Source: Gnetum montanum | Taxonomy: Eukaryota; Streptophyta; Gnetopsida; Gnetales; Gnetaceae | DNA: 64,000 nucleotides | Assembly (NCBI GenBank): GCA_015680685.1 | Contig: MNCI01006016.1 | Coordinates: forward strand, 472,902-536,901 | Direction: 5' to 3' | In this document: positions 10,922-19,700 of the stretch, in pieces | Layout of the letters: each line of letters starts with the position of its first letter | How positions within the stretch are numbered: position 1 is the first letter of the stretch | The notes under the pieces: model-generated | The model's input: the letters and a program-made list of their open reading frames with translations, nothing else | Database searches by the model: none | What the model was told of the DNA's origin: nothing | Program-made: the position numbers and the translations under genes

Positions 10922-12205
10922 CTATGGAGTCCATTCAAAATGGACGTTCTTGCGCAACAAGTGATTCATAGGTTTTAATTTGTCTATTAGCTTCTCTATG
11001 AAATGCCTAATAAACTGTAATCTACCTTGTAGACCTCGAAGTTCGGTAAGGTTGCTGGGTGGTTTCAGGTTTGTTATGGCCTTGACCTTATCGGGGTCTA
11101 CTCGTATCCCTGCTTCTAAGGCTATGAATCCAAGCATTTTTCCTGTTTTGACACCGAAGACACATTTCTTTGGGTTAAGCCTCAGTTCATACTTTAAACA
11201 ACGCTTTAATACTAAGTTGCGATCTTGTACATGTTGTTCCGCTGTTTTTGATTTAACCACAATGTCATCCACGTAATCATTGAGCAAGTGTAACATGTAG
11301 TTGCTAAAGATAAATGTCATCGCCCTTTGACACGTGGCCCCAGCATTTTTGAGACCAAAGGGCATCATTGTGTAACAAAAGGTTCCCCATGGTGTCATAA
11401 AGGTTGTCCGAAGTTGATGTTCCAGGTTGATGCGTATTTGGTTGTATCCCGAGAAGCCATCCATAAAAGATAATAAAGCATGCCCAGCAGTCGAGTCAAC
11501 AAGTTGATCGATGCTGGGTAGGGGAAAATCATCTTTTATGGTTGCAACATTTAAATCTCGGAAGTCAATGCATAAGCGAATGCTTCCGTTCTTCTTCGGG
11601 ACAATGACCATGTTGGATACCCACTCGGCATAATCAACAACCTGAATGAAACCAGCCTGATAAAGCTTGGTGATCTCATTGCGGACTGCCAATGCCACCT
11701 TGGGTTTAACCTTTCGTGTCTTTTGTTTTACCGGTCTCAATTTTGGATCAAGGATAATGTTCTGCTGGACAATTCGAGGATCTAACCCAAGCATGTCCAT
11801 GTAAGACCAAGTGAATGCTCTTATATTTTCCCTAAGCACGTCCTCAATGTTTTTGGCTAGTTGCGGTTTTAGTAATGTGCTTAATTTTAATATTTTAATT
11901 TCCCCATCGGGCATGGTGATGGGGGTTTCAGCCAACGGGTCTTCGGTGATATTTTCGGCTTCTATGTCGAGGGATTTTGTCAAACCTTTGTAGTTGTCTA
12001 TTGTTTGCTGTGTTGAGGTTATGGCTGCATCGTCCGTTGATGAACTTAAGTGGATGAGGTTTATGTTGATGTCCCTTGCGATTTTGCCATATGGTCCATC
12101 AATGATTAATGGTTCGGTTAAATGCTGGCAATCCATCAGGCTTGCTCTTGCCAATAAACAGAGAGCAGAATGAGCTAATGGGTATCGTTCTATGTTCTTT
12201 GGCAA
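10922..12205 (-). CDS. reverse transcriptase of element A
   Basis: A 427-codon open stretch, the longest in the window. It carries the RT blocks in order: WVSNMVIVPKKNGSIRLCID, FRDLNVATIKDDFPLP, FMDGFSGYNQI, FCYTMMPFGLKNAGATCQR, and the catalytic YVDDIVVKS at plus-strand 11264-11275, followed by the thumb and connection segment ending in HFEWTP. The KDDFPLP, YVDD and VVKS combination fits the Tat lineage. About 130 residues precede the RT core and are not recognised. The first codon is TTG, with a stop two codons further upstream, so the true start is unknown and may come from splicing to gag-pro, as in Ogre. The part shown has no internal stop, but the following RNase H is frameshifted. Confidence 0.9.
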   Translation of the reverse strand: MPKNIERYPLAHSALCLLARASLMDCQHLTEPLIIDGPYGKIARDININLIHLSSSTDDAAITSTQQTIDNYKGLTKSLDIEAENITEDPLAETPITMPDGEIKILKLSTLLKPQLAKNIEDVLRENIRAFTWSYMDMLGLDPRIVQQNIILDPKLRPVKQKTRKVKPKVALAVRNEITKLYQAGFIQVVDYAEWVSNMVIVPKKNGSIRLCIDFRDLNVATIKDDFPLPSIDQLVDSTAGHALLSFMDGFSGYNQIRINLEHQLRTTFMTPWGTFCYTMMPFGLKNAGATCQRAMTFIFSNYMLHLLNDYVDDIVVKSKTAEQHVQDRNLVLKRCLKYELRLNPKKCVFGVKTGKMLGFIALEAGIRVDPDKVKAITNLKPPSNLTELRGLQGRLQFIRHFIEKLIDKLKPMNHLLRKNVHFEWTP

Positions 12206-12483
12206 TTTAAATTATGTGTACATGCTTGATGGTGGATTATCATCACACCAGGCCGCATGGCAGTTTAAGGCCGTATCAGGCCGTAACGGTAGTTTACGCT
12301 GGAATGTTTGGCGTAAACGCTTGAAATGGGGTTCACAGGGGAACCGGGATGTAGTAATTTTTTTTATTTTAGATATATATTTTTTATTATTATTTTGAGC
12401 AAATTTTAGCTAAAAATAAGTAAAAAGGCAAAAAAGAGGCAAAAAGTAGCAAACCGGGAGGCGGCGGCGGCGACGGCTGAGCG
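12206..12483. promoter_or_regulatory. intergenic region upstream of the antisense gene
   Basis: It lies between the RT frame (minus) and the TATA box of the antisense gene (plus). It holds the repeat AGTTTAAGGCCGTATCAGGC (12262-12281), GCGTAAACGC-type motifs (12295-12322), an A/T-rich block (12355-12430) and a GGCGGCGGCGGCGACGG run at 12462-12478 just before the TATA box. Confidence 0.5.
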
Positions 12484-12493
12484 CTATATAAAG
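12484..12493 (+). promoter_or_regulatory. TATA box of the antisense gene
   Basis: The sequence GCGCTATATAAAGGGGGG is a good plant TATA box, preceded by a GC-rich tract. Expected transcription start is near 12515. The first ATG that opens into the exon model is at 12778, giving a leader of about 260 bases full of GCGTA motifs. Confidence 0.6.
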
Positions 12494-12539
12494 GGGGGGG
12501 GGCTTCATTTGTTATTGTATCGTGAGCGTAAGATCGGAG

Positions 12540-13470
12540 CATAAAATATACAACGTAAGCGTAAACCATTGAACCCTGGCGTAAGCGTAAGCGTGAGCAT
12601 GAGCGTAGAACCCAAACCCTGAGCGTAGACGCCAACGACTGAACCTCAGCATAGATGCAGAGCATAGAAGTTCCAGTGTTGACGTAGAGACTCAAACTTC
12701 AGCGTAGAGGCTCGGCGTAGGCGTAAATAGTTTCACCCTTAGCATAAACTATTGATCCTAGCGTAGAGGACGTCGAGATGGGCAAAGATAAGGAAGTGGA
12801 AGGGTAGGGGAGGAAGGGTCCTGACCTGACCTTCACAGAGGAGAGTGAAGTCATGCTGCAATGCCTACCCAGGCCAAGGATTCCATCATGGCCAAGATCA
12901 TCGCACAGGTAGGCTCTGATCCCGCCTCTGTTTTCGTAGCGTAGATAGTCTCGTAGAGGGCTTCAGCATATACGCTGAGCGTAGAGAGTTAGTGTAAAGT
13001 ATTTTGGCATATACGTTGAGCGTAAAGAGTTAGCGTAAAGTCTTGATAGCGTAGACCATCATAGCGCAATCTATTCTATCAGTGCACAGCATAAACACAT
13101 TTTTCATTGCATGAAGCATAGATAGTTTTATCAGCATATACGCTGAGGGTTTCTACAGCGTATACACTGAGCGTGCACAGTTCTGTCTTTTCAAGTGTGC
13201 TACAGCATAAACCTGTTTTCGTGTAAACTGTTTTTGGTGTAAACTATTTGTTCAGTATCTAGTGTAGACTATTTATGCTAAAGGCTTCTATGGGGTATAC
13301 GTTGAGGGTTTCTACTGCGTATACGCTGAGCGTAAATAGTTTGACTGACAGCGTAAATAGTTCATTGTTAGCGTATATGCCGGATTAGGTAGCGTATATG
13401 CCGAGTGTAGATAGCCTTTGGCAGTGTATACACTGGGTTAAGCAGTGTATACGCCGAGCGTAGATAGTTA
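12540..13470. repeat. GCGTA/TACGC repeat field in leader and intron 1 of the antisense gene
   Basis: Dozens of copies of GCGTA(A/G)A, GCGTATACGCTGAG and mutated forms are spaced by 10-60 bases. The best palindromic copies are near 13315 and in the 13000-13160 stretch. The motif is absent from the neighbouring exons. It is the same motif as in both LTRs and in the leader of element A. Confidence 0.85.
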
Positions 13471-13567
13471 GCAATTTTTTATAAGTGTCGGTCTACGATG
13501 TGAACTTTTGTTTTTCGTGTTGTTTTGATGCATGGCTGATTTACGGTGGCATCTTGGTTGCTTGCAG

Positions 13568-14018
13568 GGACACTAAGCCTTTTCTCCTCTTTGTTGAGCT
13601 CGTTGGGGTGTTAACATGGTTTGGCCCCATTGAGGCTGATAAGCCTACCCCCAGATCTAACAGTGGACAACAATGGGGTCTAGTTCAGAGAAGGTGCATG
13701 TGAATTTTTGGCCTTCATGTTGGACAACTTCGAAGTGGTTGTCTGGTCGAACCTGAGTGAACTGGTGGCGCAGAGCGTGCTTGAGGCCATGCTGCTAGGA
13801 GCCACAGAGGGTGTCATGGTCTTCATAGAAGACATCGATGAGGGGCCGTTTGTGAATGAGGATGGTTCTTCCCGCGGGCCTAGGTCTACACGCCCGTTAG
13901 CGCGTGTGTGGGCACAATTGCCGCGAGGGCAGGACTACCTTAACAACACTTTATTCTTAGCTACGCGCGCACACACACTGTTCCAGAACCCTCCTGGCAC
14001 AGTGTACCGAGTGGATAG
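13568..14018 (+). pseudogene. FCP1/NIF-like HAD phosphatase-type domain, exon 2 of the antisense gene
   Basis: The translated exon shows three landmarks of the FCP1-homology/NIF domain: KPFLLFVELVGVLTW (the place of the catalytic DxDx(T/N) motif), ACEFLAFMLDNFEVVVWSN (family form R-P-x-x-x-E-F-L...F-E-V-x-x-W-S), and DYLNNTLFLATRAHTLFQNP followed by PGT (family form NTLLIDDSPYKALLNPPGT). Both nucleophile-motif acidic residues and the downstream D-D are replaced (E/V and A/T), so the fold would be catalytically dead. A frameshift near 13675 separates the first landmark from the other two. Similarity is by eye; an alignment would settle it. Confidence 0.65.
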
Positions 14019-14093
14019 GTAGGACCATTTAAGTTTGTTGTTTCTTTTCGCCATTTGGTATTTGCTTCTGTTTTGACATCCGTTTGTTTGTAG

Positions 14094-14362
14094 GCCTAAA
14101 GTTCACCTAGATGGAACGTGTGTTAAGGATGAAGGGCTTGCCCTAGCTCGCACTGCTCTAGAGGCATTTATGGTAGGTCCCACCCTTTGTGGAGCCGTTT
14201 TAGGTCAAACGAAGGGTGCTATCGTTCATTTTCACAAACAGTTCTCTAGAGCATTCGTGATGTGCCAAGCTTGTGGATGGTTGCATGAAGATTGGTCAGA
14301 CAAGGGACCAATCTTCCCCTATGACTCTGGCTTAGGCAGCACATCCAAGTCCACAACTAACG
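14094..14362 (+). pseudogene. exon 3 of the antisense gene
   Basis: It is open throughout and in phase with exons 2 and 4. The translation begins PKVHLDGTCVKDEGLALA and contains FVMCQACGWLHEDW. It could be the C-terminal tail of the FCP1-like domain. No other similarity is recognised. Confidence 0.6.
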
Positions 14363-14451
14363 GTAAATGAAAACATTTCCTAGATGTGCTAACGTGTTTG
14401 TTCAACCATTGGGAGTTATACTGATATGACAATCTTAAATTGTATTTGCAG

Positions 14452-15492
14452 TTGATGTACCTCTTGGCGGGGACCCTGTCACAACTAGGTGAACTGAGAC
14501 TACCCTGTCAATGAAGTTCAGGGAGGTGACTAAGGCTCAAAAATGGTTGCCTAACCATTCCCCGCCATCCATCGTTCGTTGCTTAGACAATGCTGGCCTC
14601 ATGGAGCTTTTCACGACCCCGAGTCCTGATGTATCAATAGCAGAAATGATCGGGATCGTGGATTCTTTCAATGAGTCTATCTCCTACTACAGCACCCGGA
14701 TTAAGGGTGTGAAGGTAGTTTTCCATTTGTCGCCTGAATTCTTTTCAAACTTATTTGGGGTACCGGCAGATGGCATAAGTGTAGTTTTAGATAGGGCTCA
14801 TAAAGAGCTCCAAACAGTGCGTGAATTGGAGGACTAGTTGGGCGTGGCCAAGGGTGCCAAGGGATTCCCAATGCAGGGGAAATCAAGGGTTGAGGAGGTA
14901 AATGAACTATATCCCCTGTTCAGGGCGCGGGTATTTCCCAAATCCCTTTCCCAGTTGTGGAGTCTTGGGGTCGAAGCTGTACGCGTCATGCGAACTGTCC
15001 TAGAAATCGGAATGCGCTATAATTAGGCCTAATTTTTATTGTCGGGCCTGTATAAGGAGATAGTGCAATTGCGTTCGAATGTCGAGGCGCAGTCCCACTT
15101 CACCTTTGCCTTCTTTGCCAGTTACCTTCGGCGCTTAGCCAAGTTTCTGGTAGTTCACACTGATAACAAATATGTTCTACAGGATTGGGGTCAACTATCC
15201 CGCCCGTGGATCAACCACTTATTTGAAACAGCCAAGTCCCAGGATGAGCCCGAGGGAATTGATGAATCCGTCTCTATCACCATAGGGGGGTCATCTGGCA
15301 CCTCAATCCATACACGTGATAGTTTGGGATTAGAGCTAGACAACGTACCCTATATTGCGAAAAGAGCAGAATAGGTCATCAAAGAGACCGTTGGCCAGGA
15401 AAAATCGAAGCTGAAGAGACACGAACGCTCAACTGAGGAAGTCTCGAATGTGAACGAGCCACGAGTGAAGTGCATACGATTCAAGATGCCTA
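14452..15492 (+). pseudogene. exon 4 of the antisense gene, transposon-type domain
   Basis: The frame is continuous for 347 codons except for a few stops (TGA near 14491, TAG at 14835, stops at 15024 and 15030, TAG near 15372). Segments such as PPSIVRCLDNAGLMELF, FNESISYYSTRIKGVKVVF and LSPEFFSNLFGVPADGI resemble, in the pattern R-x-x-G-x-x-(I/V)-x-(F/L)-(S/T)-P-E-x-(I/F)...(L/F)-G-(I/V)-P, the putative plant transposon proteins coded by extra ORFs of Gypsy elements. The latter part (HFTFAFFASYLRRLAKF, DWGQLSRPWINHLF) is not recognised. The 3' splice donor is a perfect GTAAGT at 15493. Confidence 0.6.
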
Positions 15493-15582
15493 GTAAGTAG
15501 ACTCCACACACTTATTGCTTTATTATTTTCACTTTGTTCATAATTTTTACTTCGATTACTTACATGCCATTGATACCTTCGG

Positions 15583-16109
15583 ACTTGATTGGAGAAGTGA
15601 GGAAGTAGGCATTAGAGACAATTACTGAAGAGGAGGAGACTAACACGGAGCGAAACACTGAGGGGGAAAATGTGGAAAAAGATCAGGGAGGAGGAACATA
15701 AGAGTTGAAGGGAGACACCATAGAAACTGAGCCGTTGGATGACCAAGGTGGTATCGATCAAATGTTCAGTAGCTTTCTTAAGGGAAAGTTGGACTTAGGC
15801 GATCCCCCGGAAGGTGACAAGGAGCACGGTATGTTTTCTTTTATTTTTATTTTATCTTGCCTCATTAGTTGTCATTTTCATGGTATTTTATTTTCATATT
15901 TTCAGTTCTTCCAGATGAAGGCAGCGAAACCAGGACGGTGCGGTTAGACATACCCATGAAGACGGTTCCCCCTGAGAGGATCGCGGAGGTTAATTCGTCC
16001 CGCACTCGTGGGTCATTTACTTGGACAGAAATGCCAAGTAAGATGGATTTTGTGGCTGGAATTGCAGAAGAAGTTGTTGAACAAATCTAGGAGGCCCACC
16101 TTGAAATAC
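15583..16109 (+). pseudogene. exons 5-6 of the antisense gene, acidic linker
   Basis: Exon 5 (15583-15828) is very rich in Glu and Asp (ITEEEETNTERNTEGE, then DTIETEPLDDQGG). Exon 6 (15906-16109) follows a GTATGT...TTTTCAG intron and reads LPDEGSETRTVRLDIPMKTV and SFTWTEMPSKMDFVAGIAEE. Each exon has one or two stops. The linker probably joins the transposon-type domain to the coiled coil. The acceptor of exon 5 has CGG where CAG is expected. Confidence 0.55.
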
Positions 16110-16194
16110 GTATAAATGTTTTGAATCGTTTGCAGTTTTAGAGTTTCACATGCTGTTTTTGTTGTCTTAACGTTTGATCTTTTCATATGCATAG

Positions 16195-17165
16195 GTGCCA
16201 AACTGAGGTGGGACCCTTCTGAGACCATCAGCATAGAGAGTTTACCCACACTATCCCCAGAAGTGGAGCAGGTGCCAAGACCTGTTTATGAGGAGGTGGC
16301 GGAAGGCCTTGTGCACAACGCCAAGTCATTGTGGACTTGTAGGCATTCTGTCGAACAGTTGTGGCTGCAGATTCAAGCAAGGAAAAGGAAGTCTCCGAGT
16401 TGTCAATTGAACGTGACGATCTTAAGGCTTGGTATGAGTTCACCTTTGCCAAACTAAGCAGTGATCACTCTTGGTGGACCTCCGAGGTTACATATACCAG
16501 GTATTGGAATCTGCTCAATCATCATGCATCTCTGACTCGGAGAATGGCGGAGCACAAAGCCCAAATAGATCTCCTGAACCTCAAATGTCAAGATTGGAAA
16601 GCTTTTTCTTCCAAGGTTCGGAAGTGGGGTCAGGATGAGAAGAACCACAAGCATCATTACAAGAAGTCGTTAAAGGAAGTGTCCATTGAAAAGCGGCAAC
16701 TAGAAATGTTTGTGGAGGGTTTGGGTCTGCGCTCTACTTTCGATACTTTTGCTCAAAACACAACTGTTGAGATGGAGTTGCCTACAAGGGTGATTACAAC
16801 AGCTTCTGGGGAAGTGTCTGTGGGTGAATTCCCTCTGAAACGTCCTACCTAGTCAGCTATTGACAAGGGAAAGGCCTTGACAGACGTCGACCTAGGCCTT
16901 GATGGGACAGATTGGACTAGTGTCTCAAAAGAGGAAATCCTTTGTCAGCTGGAATTTGGCTTGGGGGGAAGCATTTTGTCATTATAAAATTGATTTGCTA
17001 AATAATGTTTGAAATTTTGGCGTTCTCTTATTCTTACATTGATTGTCTCCTTTGTCTTTTCAGGATGTAGGCCGTGATGATGTCCAAGAAGCCAGCCCTA
17101 GTGGAGCGGGGGCCCCTGATGCCAGCAGATCTAAAGGGGACGATCCTCCCATCCTAGATGCTTAG
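16195..17165 (+). pseudogene. exons 7-8 of the antisense gene, coiled coil and C-terminus
   Basis: Exon 7 (16195-16966) is open in one frame (ending near QIQARKRKS) and then, after a frameshift near 16375, in the next for about 160 codons. It is rich in charged heptad-like sequence: SELSIERDDLKAWYEF, TRRMAEHKAQIDLLNLKC, KNHKHHYKKSLKEVSIEKRQ. It probably forms a coiled coil. A TAG at 16850 is followed in frame by another 38 codons up to a decayed donor. Exon 8 (17064-17165) ends DPPILDA and a TAG. Coiled-coil ends are typical of extra-ORF proteins in plant retrotransposons. Confidence 0.55.
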
Positions 17166-17611
17166 TTTTTTTTAGTTTTTTTTTTAGTTTTTTTTTGTTG
17201 TTTTTGAAACTATTCTAACTCAAATTTATATAGGAATTGTAAATTGAGATGAATGAAACTAGTTAAGTCTTGTATTTGTACATCATTTCATGTAAGAAAA
17301 TTTTTTTTGTTGATTTTGAGTTTAATTGCAAACACAACATGGCAATGTAAAATATTTTGGTTTGTTTTTGTTTTTGTTTTATTTTCTTGAGAGTAATGCA
17401 CGGATGTAATCATAAATCGGCATGTAACGATAAATGAAAGAGGAAAACAAAGTATAAGTGTGTGATCTAGTTTAAGGCCATTTCAGGCCACATGCGTAGT
17501 TTAAGGCCATTTCGGGCCCCAGTTATAAACAAGGAACATTTCAAATAACGTGGGTGATTTTTTTTTCGGTTGACCGACCATTTTTGATCGTGGCTAGTTT
17601 TATGTCATTGT
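17166..17611. other. 3' flank of the antisense gene, ends at a contig join
   Basis: A T-rich 3' untranslated-like stretch is followed by two copies of TAGTTTAAGGCCATTTC (17468-17485 and 17496-17512), related to the single copy at 12262. The contig ends at the N at 17612. I see no coding. Confidence 0.5.
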
Positions 17612-17663
17612 NAAACCACCCACGTTATTTGAAATGTTCCTTGTTTATAACTGGGGCCCGAAN
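17612..17663. other. inverted, redundant microcontig between two N's
   Basis: The 50 bases between N17612 and N17663 are the reverse complement of 17512-17557 (about 45 bases, near identical). Flipped, they merely repeat the end of the previous contig. The order and spacing of the antisense gene relative to protease therefore depends on scaffold links, not contiguous sequence. Confidence 0.85.
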
Positions 17664-18608
17664 ATTTAATAGTTTTTTGATTCTTTTCTTTTTAATGTCA
17701 GGAGCGGAGTTAGCGGGTATGATTCTATATTTGGCGTCCCCTTCGCTGATTACATTGAATGGTAATTCGGCCCAAGGGACGTCTGATGGAATGGTTCTCG
17801 CGTTAGTGTTTTCTTGCGTTTCGGTATTTGTTGTGAGTTCTATGTTAGTTTCTAATTGAGGAGGTATATGTACAATGTCAGGTGCAGGTATTTTTGTTTT
17901 GGGTGAATCTTGTTCTGTGTTTAAAGGATTGATGCCTACCGGTTGTTGTTCATTTATGTCTTGCTGCCTAGGCTNAAATCCCGACATTTCATCGATTACT
18001 ACGAAGTCGGCGGATGTGGGGAATTGGTCCCCTACTATGAAGTCTAAGTTGATTGTCCCCTTAACCATCACATGTGACCCGCTGAATGATTTTAGGCATG
18101 TGGTTGCGGTTGGTCTGATCAACTCTGTAAGCCCAAGTTGTTCAACAATGGGATATGGTACTACATTTGTTGTAGCTCCACCATCTACATGGACCCTATG
18201 TATTTTGAATTGGTTCACCCGTATTGTTATGAACATAGGGGCTATTGTTATCTCCCATGTTTTCTTATCCACCTTAATGTTATCGTTGTGGAAACTTAGT
18301 GTTTTGGAAGTCGACCCTTGGGGCGAGTACATTATCGCATGAATGGAGGGTTCATTTGGGGGTAAGTGCTCGCTTATTGGGATCGACATTAACATGCGCA
18401 CCAAAGCTTCAAGATGTGTTTGGGATGTTAGAACTAAGTCATACAAGCTTAGTGAAGTGTTCTTTTGCTTGAGTGCTTGTGTGACTTGTGTTAAAGCTGT
18501 TGCTAAGTCCCTACTGTTGGGCGTGTTTTTATCAGTGGTTACTGGGTCCATTGGGCCCAACAGTTTTATTTCATGCTTCGTTGGTCTGTTGTTTTTGCTC
18601 AGAGCCAT
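17664..18608 (-). CDS. aspartic protease of element A
   Basis: The protease matures Gag-Pol. On the minus strand the active-site motif is VDGGATTNVV at plus-strand 18171-18188, with a Gly where Thr or Ser is usual (D-G-G-A instead of D-T/S-G-A). It is preceded by FITIRVNQFKIHRVHVDGGA and followed by LIRPTATTCLKSFSGS and DFVVIDEMSGF. The expected N-x-I-L-G-R-P motif should follow GF; the single N at 17975 falls exactly there, so sequence is probably missing. After the N comes a linker rich in Pro, Thr and Glu, ending at the contig join. The frame is open apart from the N's. Confidence 0.8.
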
Positions 18609-18835
18609 TGTTTTAGATGTATCATTTTTTTAGATGGTTCACCCTCGTGGCCTACGTTTGGTTAACTGTTAGGTGGCGTCATGGGCACTGCGTTGAGTGG
18701 AGTGGGTTTAGGTGGTCCTAAGGCTAACTGTTGACGCTCCTTCTCCAAGCATTCACGCGTAAGCCTATCGGCTAAGCATTCTTGCATATGACGTGGGGGT
18801 GCAGTTGGTTTTGAGGCCTCAGGTTGCCTTGGGAT
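18609..18835 (-). pseudogene. broken gag-protease linker of element A
   Basis: No long frame is open on either strand. It lies between the C-terminal gag frame and the protease frame and carries several stops in each frame. Confidence 0.5.
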
Positions 18836-19700
18836 TCATACGACGTATGGAGTCAGGTGGGGTTGCGATTGGACAGTTGGATGTGGTTGAGCAGAAGGCT
18901 GGCTAGGCACCCTGATGACGTAAGGACTGGATTTACTTTGCGTCTGGGAGGTGGAGGATTGGTAATCATTAGGACTTTCAGATGTCCCAACAACGTATGG
19001 GGTTGGTTTAAGTGGAGGTTGGACCTCTGCTATTGCGACCGCGGGTAGCACTCGAATTACAAAAGGGGCAGGCCGAGTAGGAGGGGTTGATAGATTCAAG
19101 GTAGTGACGGTGGGAGGTACACGTACTACATATGGTTTTTGTGGGGCATATGATGGTTGAGGCATGGAAGTTGAGGCAGCAGGGGGAATATGGACTACGA
19201 ATGGCTTGTTAGGCATTTGTTGTTCATAGTTTGAGTAAACGGTGTTAATGTTAGGTGTTTCAAGTTCATCATCTAAGTAGATCTTGTTAATAACGTACGG
19301 TGCCTCCTTGGTATTCAAAGGGTTTTTGTAGACACCCATAGCCTGGTTCTGCGGTTGGACCGAGTTGGCCTCATCAAAGGTGATTTGGCCTCTATCGATC
19401 GTTTGTTGTATGTCCTGTTTCAAGGTGAAACAGTAATCCGTGTCATGCCCATTACGTTGGTGATAATTGCAGAAGCAATCCATTCTAAAACCTTTAGGTA
19501 CTGGGGGCTCATCCGGCATTGCTAAGCTTGGGTTCTGAACCAGTTGACAGAACTGGTCATGTCTTTGGATAGCAGCAGGGGATAACTGTTTGTGTTTCAT
19601 TAATCCAGCTTTCAGGAGTTGATCGAATAGCTGGGATGGCTTCATAGGCAACGACGTATATTGGGAGGGTTCTTTCTTCTCAAAGTTTTTGGAAGGTTTT
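18836..19700 (-). CDS. C-terminal gag with zinc-knuckle-like motif, element A
   Basis: On the minus strand it begins with SQYTSLPMKPSQLFDQLLKA, then FRMDCFCNYHQRNGHDTDYC and FTLKQDIQQTI. The C-x-x-H...G-H-x-x-x-x-C pattern is the Tat/Ogre-type variant of the Gag zinc knuckle that binds RNA. It is followed by a Pro-rich tail with repeated PYVVRVPP/PFVIRV motifs (three to five copies). A frameshift near 19700 separates it from the main gag domain; the ORF before it overlaps by a few bases. Confidence 0.8.

Larger units (their letters stand above)
12484..17165 (+). pseudogene. antisense spliced gene inside element A (FCP1-like plus coiled coil)
   Basis: A plus-strand gene opposite to gag-pol, with TATA box, leader and eight modelled exons: 12778-12908, 13568-14018, 14094-14362, 14452-15492, 15583-15828, 15906-16109, 16195-16966 and 17064-17165. 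Introns are GT...AG except for one acceptor (CGG at 15580-15582) and one donor (GG at 16967), each one base from consensus. From exon 2 onward, exon phases match across every junction, which random sequence would not do. The product was roughly 1000 residues: FCP1/NIF-like domain, transposon-type domain, acidic linker and coiled coil. Damage includes TAG in exon 1, a frameshift near 13675, TGA near 14491, TAG at 14835, further stops near 15024 and 15372, and a frameshift near 16375. Exon 1 is open in two frames, so its reading is unsure. Function is unknown. Confidence 0.7.

Noticed and set aside
10980-11993. Plus-strand open frames opposite to RT (10980-11276, 11811-11993)
   Set aside because: They are mirror frames of the strongly coding RT on the minus strand.
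12390-12695. Minus-strand ORF in front of the antisense gene
   Set aside because: It consists of repeat and poly-Pro sequence read from GGCGG and G runs, with no domain.
17625-17663. Protease frame running through 17625 to an apparent C-terminus
   Set aside because: The last dozen codons are read from the inverted microcontig between the N's and are not part of the gene.
17875-18633. Plus-strand open frames opposite to the protease
   Set aside because: Shadows of the protease and gag frames; no domain.
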